A stretch of DNA of 64,000 nucleotides. It comes from DASQZT01 sp963728965 (GTDB lineage Bacteria > Acidobacteriota > Terriglobia > Bryobacterales > Bryobacteraceae). Below the pieces are notes generated by a model. The model searched no databases and was not told where the DNA came from. It saw only the letters and a program-made list of their open reading frames with translations. Positions 25,771-34,557 of the stretch are shown piece after piece; position 1 is the stretch's first letter; the number at the start of each line of letters is the position of its first letter. The stretch lies in contig CAVSMH010000012.1 in assembly GCA_963728965.1 (NCBI GenBank), positions 930,001 to 994,000 on the forward strand. Direction: 5' to 3'. The translations under genes and the position numbers were made by a program.

Positions 25771-26013
25771 CTACGAGGCGGCCGAACGGATCTCGCGCCA
25801 CTCGGCGATAATGCGCAGATCGTTCTCGTCATCCACTACCAGCGCCTCGAACTCGACGGGCACGCCGGATTCATCGGTCCAGTGACCGTACCGATACACC
25901 AACTCTACGGCATCGTCCGTGTGGCGCGGAACGATTCGCATATGATAGGGTCCGAGCGACAGGACCACAGCTTCGATTCTCTGACGATTCGGGCAAAGGA
26001 TCATCGCCTCCAT
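25771..26013 (-). CDS. small acidic hypothetical protein with strong ribosome site
   Basis: This 80-residue protein begins at ATG 26013, with AAAGGAG 7 nt upstream, the best Shine-Dalgarno match in this part of the window. It has no signal peptide or membrane segment. The sequence is beta-rich and acidic: RIEAVVLSLGPYHMRIVPRH, AVELVYRYGHWTDESGVPVEFEALVVDDEND and a short closing helix LRIIAEWREIRS. The fold looks like a small SH3- or PilZ-size domain, but no family is recognised. It lies alone between the glycosidase-like gene and the second receptor. A longer plus-strand frame covers the same bases but looks non-coding. Confidence 0.6.
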   Translation of the reverse strand: MEAMILCPNRQRIEAVVLSLGPYHMRIVPRHTDDAVELVYRYGHWTDESGVPVEFEALVVDDENDLRIIAEWREIRSAAS

Positions 26014-26212
26014 CTCGTGTCTCCTTTCAATGTGATTATTCTGCCGCCGGTCGATCTCGCGCGGGAAGTTCTCTTCGGATATGAACCGTCCGGACTGGCG
26101 TACGATCGAGCACATTCGCCCGAGACGCGCGTGTCTGCGTCCGGTTTGGGGAAGGAGGAGTATGATCGGAAGAACAGTTGATCCGTTCAGGCGCTCGCTG
26201 GGGAGGTGAAGT

Positions 26213-29200
26213 ATGGGGACCCGATTTGGCTACTTTCCGCGGATGCTCACGGCTGGCGCCGTGATGCTAGCCGGCGTCACCGTTTTTGCGCAGACGGCCG
26301 AAATCACGGGCCGAGTCGCCGATGCAAGCGGCGCCATCGTGCCGGGGGCGTCGGTTACCGTTACCAATGTGGCCACCGGCGTCGAGCGCAAGGTAGACAC
26401 GAACTCGGACGGCTACTATACGGTCCCGCTGCTGCCCCCCGGTGAGTATCGGCTGGAGGTGCGGCACCAGGGCTTTAAGGCGATCATCCGGTCGGGCGTG
26501 GTATTGGAGGTGGATCAGCGCGCGGGCATCGATTTCATCCTGGAGGTGGGCGGCATTGCCGAGCGGATTGAAGTGCAGGCTGCGGCTCCGCAACTGAATA
26601 CCGAGGATGCGAGCCAGGGGCAGGTGATCGAAAACCGCCGCATCGTCGAATTACCGCTCAATGGCCGCACCTACGACGATCTGGCGCTGCTTTCGGCGGG
26701 AACGGCCCAGCCGCCCGGCAGTTCCCGTTACGGGGGCTTCAGCTCGGGCGGGATGCGGGATACCCAGAATAACTTCATTCTCGACGGGGTCGATAACAAT
26801 CCGGTGGAGCTGGCGGGCGCGCAGCGCCGGTCGGAAATGGTCCAGCCGTCGATTGACGGAATCCAGGAGTTCAAGGTGCAAACCAACGCCTATGCCGCCG
26901 AATATGGACGGGCGTTGGGCAGCGTGGTGAACGTAACCACCAAGTCCGGCACCAATGACATCCACGGCACCGCCTTTGAATTTGTCCGCAATGAGAAACT
27001 GGACGCCAGGAACTACTTCGCGCCGCCCGGCTCCAAGCCGCCGTTCAAGCGGAACCAGTACGGCTTTTCGGTGGGCGGGCCGGTGTACGTTCCGAAAGTA
27101 CTGAACGGCCGGAACCACCTGTTTTTCTTTGCCGATTACGAGGGTACGAAGATCCGGCAGAGCAGTACGAATGTGAGCACGCTGCCCACGGCCGGCATGC
27201 GCGGCGGCGACTTCGGTGAACTGCTCGCACAGCGCAAGGTGGCGATCAAAGATCCGCTCACGAACAATCCGTTCCCCGATAACATCATTCCAGCGCAGCG
27301 ACTCGACCCGCTGGCGCTGAAGCTGATTCAGTTGTATCCGACGCCGCTCACTCCGGCGGTCGGCTCGAACTTCACGTACGAATCGCCCAACGACCAGGAC
27401 GCGAACAAGTTCGATATTCGGGCCGACGCCAACCTGGGCAGCAGGGACAACGTATTCTGGCGAATCAGCGAGCAGGATGCGAACCTTCCGGCGGTCCTGA
27501 CCCTGCCTCCGCCGGCGTATGGCGGCAATCCGCTCGACTCCAAAATCACGGGAATCAACACGGGCGCGACGTGGAACCACATTTTCAGCGGCACCTTCAT
27601 CCTGTCGTTGCGGGGCGCCTGGAACTACGGTTACTTTGCGCGGGACAATCCGGCCGCCGCCAAGAGCCATTTCTTCAATCGCGAGTACGGAATTACGGCG
27701 GGCACCGATTCCATTCCCGGCTCGTTTTCGAACTTCAACATCACCGGGTACACCTCGCTCGGCCTCGGACCGAACAACCCCGTTTACCGGGATTCGCAGA
27801 ACCGTCAGCTCGCCGGCGATGTGACGTGGACGCGTGGCGCGCACACGCTGAAGTTCGGCGCCAGCATGATCCGATCGCAAAACAACATTTTCAATATCCG
27901 CAACGAGGTCGGCGGTCCGTACCAGTTCAACGGACGTTATACGGGAGACGGCATGGCGGACTTCCTGCTTGGGATGTCGAGTCAGTTTACCTGGAACACG
28001 CGGCTCCAGGTGAATCTGCGGAGCTGGAACGATGCGGCATTCATTCAGGACGATTGGAAAGTGACGCCCAGTCTCACGCTCAATCTGGGGCTGAGGTACG
28101 AAATCGTGCTGCCCTTCGTAGAGAAGCGCGACCGTATGGGCGATTTCGACGACTGGACCAATCCGGCGGCGCCGCAACTGATCGTGGCGGGCTCGGGCGG
28201 AGGCCGCTACGGCCGCGCCATGGTCGCCACCGACAAGAACAATTTCATGCCGCGGGTGGGAGCCGCGTACAAACTCGGCCCGAAGACCGTGATTCGTGCA
28301 GGGTATGGGTTCTTCTATGCGTACATGGAGCCGCTTGGGGATGCCGAGTGGTTGATCGGGAACCTGCCGTTCGCCTATGGGGTCACGCTGACTTCCAGTC
28401 CCACCACGCCGGCCCTGTACCTGTCGCAAGGGCTGGCGCCGGGCGCGCTGGACGTCGCGCACGCCACCGGTATTCAGCTCGCGGCGATCGAGCGGCAAGC
28501 CATCAGTCCGTATGCCCAACAGTGGAATTTCAATATCCAGCGGGACTTGGGGCGCGACTGGATGGTCGAGGTAGGCTACGCCGGGAGTAAGGGAAGCCAT
28601 CTGGAGGAGGTTTATGACGAGAATTTCTCGCCTCCGGGGCCGGGCAACATCGATGCCAAGCGGCCGTATCAGAGGGTGGCGCTGCCGGGGAGTTCCACGA
28701 CGGTATCGCTCGGTCCCATTTACGGGTATCACTTTAGCGGCAATACCAGTTACAACGCACTGGTGACGCGGATCGAAAAGCGTTTTTCGGCCGGACTGAC
28801 GCTGTTGGTTTCCTATACCTATTCCAAATCGATCGGCGATATATGCGGCGCCTCCGCGGCGGGGGACACCACCAATTGCGGGTACCAGGACGTGCGCAAT
28901 CTCCGCAATGAGCGCGCCATCGACAACGCGGACATTCCGCACCGTTTTGTCAGCAGCGCGGTGTACGACCTTCCGGTCGGCAGGGGGCGGCGGTTCGGCA
29001 GCCACATGCCGAAATTCGCCGATACCATTTTGGGCGAGTGGTCGCTTGGCAGCATTATCACGGCAGCCGAGGGGGTTCCGTTCAGCGTAGCGGTATCGGG
29101 CAATCCGGCCAACTCCGGAACGTTCACCATCGTGAACCGGCCGAACGTGGTTGGCGCCCCTTACGATATCGAACGCACGCTCAACCAGGATTTCAATACG

Positions 29201-29473
29201 GCCGCTTTCGTTTCAAACGCGCAGTACACGATTGGCAATGCCGGCCGCAACATTCTGCGGCAGCGCGGATTTTTCAATTGGGACTTCTCCGCGCACAAAG
29301 AGTTCCCGATTTACGAGCGGGTGAAGCTGCAATTCCGGTACGAGTCCTTCCACTTCACCAACACGCCCCGCTTCGGCGTTCCGGGCGCCACACTGGGAAC
29401 CGCAACGTTCGGCAGGATTACCAGCGCGGACACGCCGCGCAACCAGCAGCTCGGTCTTAAACTGCTCTGGTGA
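26213..29473 (+). CDS. TonB-dependent-receptor-like outer-membrane protein (second copy)
   Basis: This 1,086-residue protein has GGGGAGGTGAAGT directly before its ATG. The N-terminus is a signal peptide (MLTAGAVMLAGVTVFAQ inside the first 29 residues). Then come the carboxypeptidase-regulatory domain (ITGRVADASGAIVPGASVTV, residues about 30-120), the plug (VIENRRIVELPLNGRTYDDL, FILDGVDNNPVELAGAQRR), and a barrel ending GLKLLW. The plug's GVDNN and EYGRALGSVVNVTTKSG motifs are the classic Acidobacteria form. The sulfatase gene begins 55 bp downstream on the same strand, suggesting a receptor-sulfatase pair for a sulfated polymer. That substrate is inference. Confidence 0.88.
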   Translation: MGTRFGYFPRMLTAGAVMLAGVTVFAQTAEITGRVADASGAIVPGASVTVTNVATGVERKVDTNSDGYYTVPLLPPGEYRLEVRHQGFKAIIRSGVVLEVDQRAGIDFILEVGGIAERIEVQAAAPQLNTEDASQGQVIENRRIVELPLNGRTYDDLALLSAGTAQPPGSSRYGGFSSGGMRDTQNNFILDGVDNNPVELAGAQRRSEMVQPSIDGIQEFKVQTNAYAAEYGRALGSVVNVTTKSGTNDIHGTAFEFVRNEKLDARNYFAPPGSKPPFKRNQYGFSVGGPVYVPKVLNGRNHLFFFADYEGTKIRQSSTNVSTLPTAGMRGGDFGELLAQRKVAIKDPLTNNPFPDNIIPAQRLDPLALKLIQLYPTPLTPAVGSNFTYESPNDQDANKFDIRADANLGSRDNVFWRISEQDANLPAVLTLPPPAYGGNPLDSKITGINTGATWNHIFSGTFILSLRGAWNYGYFARDNPAAAKSHFFNREYGITAGTDSIPGSFSNFNITGYTSLGLGPNNPVYRDSQNRQLAGDVTWTRGAHTLKFGASMIRSQNNIFNIRNEVGGPYQFNGRYTGDGMADFLLGMSSQFTWNTRLQVNLRSWNDAAFIQDDWKVTPSLTLNLGLRYEIVLPFVEKRDRMGDFDDWTNPAAPQLIVAGSGGGRYGRAMVATDKNNFMPRVGAAYKLGPKTVIRAGYGFFYAYMEPLGDAEWLIGNLPFAYGVTLTSSPTTPALYLSQGLAPGALDVAHATGIQLAAIERQAISPYAQQWNFNIQRDLGRDWMVEVGYAGSKGSHLEEVYDENFSPPGPGNIDAKRPYQRVALPGSSTTVSLGPIYGYHFSGNTSYNALVTRIEKRFSAGLTLLVSYTYSKSIGDICGASAAGDTTNCGYQDVRNLRNERAIDNADIPHRFVSSAVYDLPVGRGRRFGSHMPKFADTILGEWSLGSIITAAEGVPFSVAVSGNPANSGTFTIVNRPNVVGAPYDIERTLNQDFNTAAFVSNAQYTIGNAGRNILRQRGFFNWDFSAHKEFPIYERVKLQFRYESFHFTNTPRFGVPGATLGTATFGRITSADTPRNQQLGLKLLW

Positions 29474-29528
29474 TTCCCGCCATGCCGGAAAACAACAGGA
29501 GGCCGGCCACAAACCGGCAGAAAACGAA

Positions 29529-30995
29529 ATGCCAGACCAGAACCAGACAGACCGCCGTTCGTTTTTGAAAACGGGAACGGGCGCCCTGGGGTCGATGGCC
29601 CTCGGCGCGGCGCCCCTGCGGGCCGCGGGCAGCCGGCCCAATTTCATCTTCATGACCACCGACGGCCACCGGCCGGACGCGCTCAGCCTGAACCGCAACC
29701 CGATTATCCAAACGCCGAACTTCGACCGCATCGGCCGCGAAGGTATGCAGTTCACGAATTCGTTCGTGGTGAATGCCCTGTGCCTGCCCTCGCGCGCCAC
29801 CGTCCTGACCGGACTCTACTCGCACAACACCGGATGCGTGGACAACAAGAACCGCGAGATCCCGCACGACGTCCCGCTCTTCACGGACATGCTGCGCGGC
29901 GCCGGATATGAAGTCGCGGTGTTCGGCAAAGCCCACGTCAAAGGCCTGGGCCTGCGCAATTGGGATTACTACTTCGGCTACCCCGGCGCGGCGACCGACT
30001 ATTTCTGGCCGGTGATCACGGAAGGCGCCAACGGAAAAGTCGGCCCTCCCAAAACGTACGACGGCTACGTGGAGGACGTGGTGATGGACCGCGCGATTGG
30101 CTGGCTGAAGCAGCGCCGCGAGAAGCCGTTTTGCCTGATCTTCTGGTTCCAGTCGCCGCACGCGCCGTTCTTCCGGCCGCGCCGGCTGCTCGATCTCTAC
30201 AACGGCATTCCGATTCCGAAGCCCGCCACCTTCGATGACGATCTGAAAGGATATCCGGGCAAGCCCAGGGCTTTCGCCGAGGCCGACGACTCCATCGGCA
30301 CTTACACCAGGGACTCGAAGACCGCCAGCAACTGCGCGCGCACACTCGAAGAAACCGTAAAGGATTATTACGCCGGCATTGTCGCCGCGGATGAGAATAC
30401 CGGGAAGCTCTTTCAGGCGCTTACCGACACGGGGAAGCTGGACGACACCTGCATGATGTTCTCCGCCGACCACGGCTTCTTCCTGGGCGAGTGGCGCAAG
30501 TACGACAAGCGCTTCATGCACGAGCCGTCCATCCGGACGCCCATGCTGGTGCGTTATCCCGGCGTAATCCACGCCGGCTCCACGGCCTCGCAGATGGTGT
30601 TGAATCTCGATATTGCGCCGACATTCCTCGAACTCGCCGGCGTTAAGGTGCCGGAGTCGATGCAGGGCCAGAGCATGGTTCCGCTGTTGAAAGGCGAGCA
30701 GCCGCGGAACTGGCGCAAAGACTGGCTGTACGAATATTACGAGTACCCCGGACCTCACAATGTCCGCAAGAACCGAGGGGTGCGCACCGACCGTTACAAG
30801 CTGATCCACTACTACGAACCGCCTGAGGAGTTCGAACTCTACGATCTGCAGGAAGATCCGGGTGAACTCCACAATCTGTACGGCGAGGCGCGCCACGCGG
30901 GTTTGGCCGGAGAACTCCGCCGGCGCATCGACGAGCTGCGCAAAGCGACCGACGACCGGTACGTCTACGAAGAACCCGCCCGCGGGCAGGGATAG
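29529..30995 (+). CDS. Tat-exported formylglycine-type sulfatase
   Basis: This 488-residue protein has a twin-arginine signal (DRRSFLKTGTGALGSMALG). The sulfatase active-site motif is complete: Cys85-Leu-Pro-Ser-Arg89 followed by ATVLTG, so Cys85 should be converted to formylglycine. Metal ligands are visible in FIFMTTDGHRPD and FSADHGFFLGEWRKYDKR. The C-terminal subdomain (YDLQEDPGELHNLYGEA) is typical of type I sulfatases such as choline sulfatase or arylsulfatases. By family it hydrolyses sulfate esters in the periplasm. Activation would need a formylglycine-generating enzyme or anSME, and none is in the window. It follows the receptor gene and ends 1 nt before a strong GC hairpin. Confidence 0.9.
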   Translation: MPDQNQTDRRSFLKTGTGALGSMALGAAPLRAAGSRPNFIFMTTDGHRPDALSLNRNPIIQTPNFDRIGREGMQFTNSFVVNALCLPSRATVLTGLYSHNTGCVDNKNREIPHDVPLFTDMLRGAGYEVAVFGKAHVKGLGLRNWDYYFGYPGAATDYFWPVITEGANGKVGPPKTYDGYVEDVVMDRAIGWLKQRREKPFCLIFWFQSPHAPFFRPRRLLDLYNGIPIPKPATFDDDLKGYPGKPRAFAEADDSIGTYTRDSKTASNCARTLEETVKDYYAGIVAADENTGKLFQALTDTGKLDDTCMMFSADHGFFLGEWRKYDKRFMHEPSIRTPMLVRYPGVIHAGSTASQMVLNLDIAPTFLELAGVKVPESMQGQSMVPLLKGEQPRNWRKDWLYEYYEYPGPHNVRKNRGVRTDRYKLIHYYEPPEEFELYDLQEDPGELHNLYGEARHAGLAGELRRRIDELRKATDDRYVYEEPARGQG

Positions 30996-31021
30996 GCCGC
31001 GGGCCGGGATGGGCCCGCGGC
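30996..31021. terminator. bidirectional hairpin between convergent genes
   Basis: GCCGCGGGCC and GGCCCGCGGC form a perfect 10-bp stem with a 6-nt loop. It sits directly between the sulfatase stop and the stop of the converging receptor gene. It has no T run on either strand, so it may rely on RNA structure or Rho. Confidence 0.6.
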
Positions 31022-31030
31022 GTTGCGCCG

Positions 31031-34000
31031 TCAGAATGTGAATCGAAGCGAGCCCTGCATCACCCGGGGCGAGCGCGTGCCGGTCACCTGGCCGAACAGC
31101 GCGTTCACCTGGGCGCCGGCGGGATCGAAACGGGCGGCGGTGTTGATCGAGGAATACTGGGTATGGTTGAAGGCATTGTATGCCTCCCAGCGCAATTGCA
31201 CACTGCGGGTCTCGCTTTTGATGGGGAACTTCTTGGCCAGGGCGAGATCCCAGTTATTGACGCCGGGGTTGCGGACAACCACCTTGGCGGCATCGCCCGG
31301 ATCGTTCCTGCCCGGCCGGGCGAAGGCGGCGGGATTGAACCAGTGATAAAAGGTGTTCCCGTTTTCAAAGCCGTTGCCGACGATATTGACGCGCTGACCA
31401 TCGCCGCCGCCGGTGAGGTCGGTGCCGTCGGTGGTGCTGAAACCGATACCGGAGGGCGTACCGGTGACGAACTGAGCGATCCCGCTCAACTGCCAATTGT
31501 CGAAAACGGCCCGCACGATGGCGTTGTGGACGAGCGAACTGGCGCGCGGCACTTCGTAAGTGAAGTTGACAACCAGGTTGTGAGTCTGATCGGTGCCGTC
31601 GAGGCCGTAGCTCCACTGGCGTAAAGGCATGTATACGGGGATACCGGTGTAATCCAGGAACTTGGAGTAAGTGTAGGCGGCGCCTAGTTGCAGCCCGCTG
31701 GTGAACCGGCGGTTCAGCGAGACCAGGAGGGCATTGTAATTGGAGTTCCAGGCGTTGTCATTCAGGGTCACATTGTTATAGCCGGGAAGGGGGCGGAAGA
31801 AGTTATCGGCCAGGGGTTTGCCCGGGCTGGTGGGGTCCTGGTTCTGCGGCTGAAACCGAGCGCCATAGGGCACGGTGTTGAGGGCGACCGTCTGGGAGAG
31901 GTGGCGGCCCTGCACGCCGAGATACGACACATCGAGCAGGAGCGAATGGCCCAAATCCTGCTGGATGCCCAGCGACACATTATAAACGACCGGAGTCTTC
32001 GCGCCGCGAAAGTAAGTCTGGGTGTTACTGGGCGCGAGCACGCCGGAGGTTTGCAGGAAGGTATCCATGCTGCCGTAGTAAGTGATGGGAGTGAAGATGG
32101 CGGGCGGGTTGTTACTGGTTGCGCTCCACTTACTCACCCGGATGTTATAGAGAATCGCGGCACCGCCGCGAATGGCGGTTTTGCCTTTGCCGAACGGATC
32201 CCACGCAAAGCCCAGGCGCGGACCGTACAGCACGGGCTGCTGGTCGACCCATCCGCGAGGATACGTCTTGTCGCCGGAGACGGATCCGCCGGGCGCCGGA
32301 TTCCCGGTGCCGGGCACGAAATCGCCAATGTAGGCCGCGGAGAGCAGCTCGCCGGTGACCGGGTTCTGCGCCATCCGCACCTTGCCCGGTCCAACGGCCG
32401 GGCGGTAGAGAGCAGGCGCGTCCGCGGGATTGTAGCGATCGAGTGCAAGAACCGACTGCTGACCGTCGTAGTGGGGATACATCTGGTTGTACCAACTGAA
32501 GCGCATGCCGTAGTCGATGGTGAGGCGGCGAGCGGCTTTCCAGGAGTCCTGCACGAACCACTCGAAGATACTCTGCCGCTCGTTGGCACCGAAGCGCGCG
32601 TTGGACTCGGTGTAGGACTGGAAGATGCCGAGCGCGGCGTTGGAGAAAGCGTAATTCGTGTCGAGGGGGTTGTTGGTATTCCTGCCGAAATCAAACGTGC
32701 CGCTGAAGGTGCTGCGCTCGCCTTCATATTCGCGCATGCGGTAGGCGTCCATGCCGGCCTTGATGGTATGGGTACTGCGAATGATGGTGACGTTGTCGTT
32801 GAAGGTAAAGGTGAAATCGGTGCCGCCGGTAAGGAAGCGGTCGTCGAAGGTCACATTGGGCGAATTGCTGATGCCGAACGACATGCGAGGGATGATGCCC
32901 TGCGGGTTGGATTGAGGATACCACTGCGACAGGTTGTAGCCGATGCCCGAGCGCAGGACCTTACTCAAGGGATCGTCGTTGTACCAGGCTTCGCGGTTAT
33001 GGCGGAGCCCCGTACTTACCTCCATGACAACCGAAGGGCTGAAGATGTGAGTGCCGCCGACTCCGATTCCCGATTCGGTGAAGCAATAGCACTGCGCGAA
33101 GTAACCGATGGGGCGGGCGCCCGCGGCTACGGCGTACCCGTTCTGCTGGGCCATCCATGTCTTACCCCGGACATAGAAACGGTCTTTATCGGAGGGAACG
33201 ATGTCGATCTTGAACAACTGGCTTCGTTTGGGATCGTTGAGCACTTCCTGAATCTGGTAATTGTACGTGTTGCTGGTGATCGCCGGGTTGATGTAGTTGG
33301 GCAGCGGCAGCATGCTGAGGAGGGCCAGTCCATTGGGATTGAGGCGGTTCTTGGGGATGATGTTGCCCGGAAAAACCTGGTGATTGGCGGGATCGGTGAC
33401 CGGAATCAGCTTGCCGTTGGTGTCGACCGTCTGCGAGAAGTCGCCTGTGCGCTGCTCGGCGCTGGGCATCATGTAATTCGTGAGCGAACCGGGAAGGTGG
33501 ATGCTCCAGTTTTCGAGGTTATAAAAACCAAACAGGAGATTGCGATTGCGGTTGAACTTACCGGGAATGTAGATCGGCCCGCCGATGGTGGCGCCGAGGG
33601 TGTTGTAGCGGTATCGGGGGCGCGGCGCCTTGTTACGGTTGTTAAAGAAGTCATTGGCGTTCAGGTCTTCATTCCGCAAAAACCAGTAGCCGCCTCCGTG
33701 GAAGTCGCGGCCACCGGAGCGCGTGATCACCTGCACAACGGCGCCGCCGTTGCCGGCGTATTCGGCCTGGTAGCTGTTCAGGATGACCTTGACTTCGCCG
33801 ATGGCATCCATGGTGGTGACGCTGGAGAACACGTTGGGTGTCCCCATGTCATTGCTGACCACTCCGTCGACCGCGAGGATATTGGTGTTGTTGGAGGTGC
33901 CGCCGATGCTGGGGGTGCCGGTGCCGTAACTGCCGCCCACCGAATCCTGGTCCGACTGGTACTGGACGCCGGGAATGGTTCGCAGAAGCGACACGACGTC

Positions 34001-34465
34001 CCTGCCGCGGGCGGTGAGATTGGTCAACTGCTGGGTGGTGAGGACGGCGGAATGCTCCGTGCTATCGGTCTGCACTTGTGCGGCGGTGGCTTCGACCGAC
34101 ACGGTTTCCGTTACGGCGCCGAGTTGCAGGGCGATATCGCCGGCGGCGAGGCGCTCGTTAGCGGTGAGGACCAGGCCCTTTCGCTCGGAGGCTTTGAAGC
34201 CGGTGTGTTCGACTTTCAGAGAGTAAGTATCGGGTTGAACGGCGACAAAGTTGAACGCGCCCACCGCATTGCTGACGGTACTGCGGATCTCGCCGGTTTT
34301 CTCGCTCCGCAACGAGACTTTGGCCCCGGGCACGAGCTGCCCGGAGGGGTCTTCAATGGTGCCGGTGATGGTGCCGGTCACGGTCATCTGGCCAAGCATG
34401 AGACCGCACGAAACAAGCAACAGCAAGGCAGGAAGGAACAGGTTTCGCAAACGCTTCTCTAACAT
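31031..34465 (-). CDS. TonB-dependent-receptor-like outer-membrane protein (third copy)
   Basis: This 1,144-residue protein starts at ATG 34465 behind GAGAGGGGAGTCGC. It has a signal peptide (NLFLPALLLLVSCGLMLG), the carboxypeptidase-regulatory sandwich (VTGTITGTIEDPSGQLVPGA) and a plug with RGRDVVSLLRTIPGVQYQSDQD and NILAVDGVVSNDMGTPN. The long barrel ends MQGSLRFTF. Its promoter and a palindromic operator are readable upstream. The GH2 exo-glucosaminidase-like gene lies upstream on the same strand, so this receptor may import the sugars or oligosaccharides that enzyme releases. As with the other copies there is no SusD partner. Confidence 0.88.
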   Translation of the reverse strand: MLEKRLRNLFLPALLLLVSCGLMLGQMTVTGTITGTIEDPSGQLVPGAKVSLRSEKTGEIRSTVSNAVGAFNFVAVQPDTYSLKVEHTGFKASERKGLVLTANERLAAGDIALQLGAVTETVSVEATAAQVQTDSTEHSAVLTTQQLTNLTARGRDVVSLLRTIPGVQYQSDQDSVGGSYGTGTPSIGGTSNNTNILAVDGVVSNDMGTPNVFSSVTTMDAIGEVKVILNSYQAEYAGNGGAVVQVITRSGGRDFHGGGYWFLRNEDLNANDFFNNRNKAPRPRYRYNTLGATIGGPIYIPGKFNRNRNLLFGFYNLENWSIHLPGSLTNYMMPSAEQRTGDFSQTVDTNGKLIPVTDPANHQVFPGNIIPKNRLNPNGLALLSMLPLPNYINPAITSNTYNYQIQEVLNDPKRSQLFKIDIVPSDKDRFYVRGKTWMAQQNGYAVAAGARPIGYFAQCYCFTESGIGVGGTHIFSPSVVMEVSTGLRHNREAWYNDDPLSKVLRSGIGYNLSQWYPQSNPQGIIPRMSFGISNSPNVTFDDRFLTGGTDFTFTFNDNVTIIRSTHTIKAGMDAYRMREYEGERSTFSGTFDFGRNTNNPLDTNYAFSNAALGIFQSYTESNARFGANERQSIFEWFVQDSWKAARRLTIDYGMRFSWYNQMYPHYDGQQSVLALDRYNPADAPALYRPAVGPGKVRMAQNPVTGELLSAAYIGDFVPGTGNPAPGGSVSGDKTYPRGWVDQQPVLYGPRLGFAWDPFGKGKTAIRGGAAILYNIRVSKWSATSNNPPAIFTPITYYGSMDTFLQTSGVLAPSNTQTYFRGAKTPVVYNVSLGIQQDLGHSLLLDVSYLGVQGRHLSQTVALNTVPYGARFQPQNQDPTSPGKPLADNFFRPLPGYNNVTLNDNAWNSNYNALLVSLNRRFTSGLQLGAAYTYSKFLDYTGIPVYMPLRQWSYGLDGTDQTHNLVVNFTYEVPRASSLVHNAIVRAVFDNWQLSGIAQFVTGTPSGIGFSTTDGTDLTGGGDGQRVNIVGNGFENGNTFYHWFNPAAFARPGRNDPGDAAKVVVRNPGVNNWDLALAKKFPIKSETRSVQLRWEAYNAFNHTQYSSINTAARFDPAGAQVNALFGQVTGTRSPRVMQGSLRFTF

Positions 34466-34500
34466 GCGACTCCCCTCTCACATGGAATGAGTTTAAGCGT

Positions 34501-34529
34501 ATTATGCGCCACGCCCGAGGCGGAGTCAA
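34501..34529 (-). promoter_or_regulatory. sigma70-type promoter of the third receptor
   Basis: Read on the minus strand, TTGACT (34529-34524) and CATAAT (34506-34501) are separated by exactly 17 bp, and the -10 ends 36 nt before the receptor ATG. This is the clearest promoter seen in the window. Confidence 0.75.
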
Positions 34530-34537
34530 CGGAAATT

Positions 34538-34547
34538 TTAGCGCTAA
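34538..34547. promoter_or_regulatory. palindromic operator-like site TTAGCGCTAA
   Basis: A perfect 10-bp palindrome with a central CG lies 8 bp upstream of the -35 box. LacI/GalR-family operators have this kind of A/T arms around a CG centre. Its position fits a repressor or activator of the receptor gene. No regulator gene is adjacent. Confidence 0.4.
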
Positions 34548-34557
34548 CGAGGGGCGT

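Noticed and set aside
25627..26181. 184-codon plus-strand frame over the small 80-residue gene
   Set aside because: No ribosome site and no recognisable fold, while the minus frame has a near-consensus Shine-Dalgarno.
26651..29005. 784-codon minus-strand frame over the second receptor
   Set aside because: Arg/His-rich antisense frame with no domain; the receptor on the plus strand is complete.
31688..34462. 924-codon plus-strand frame over the third receptor
   Set aside because: Antisense artefact of high GC at third positions; the minus frame has signal peptide, plug and barrel.
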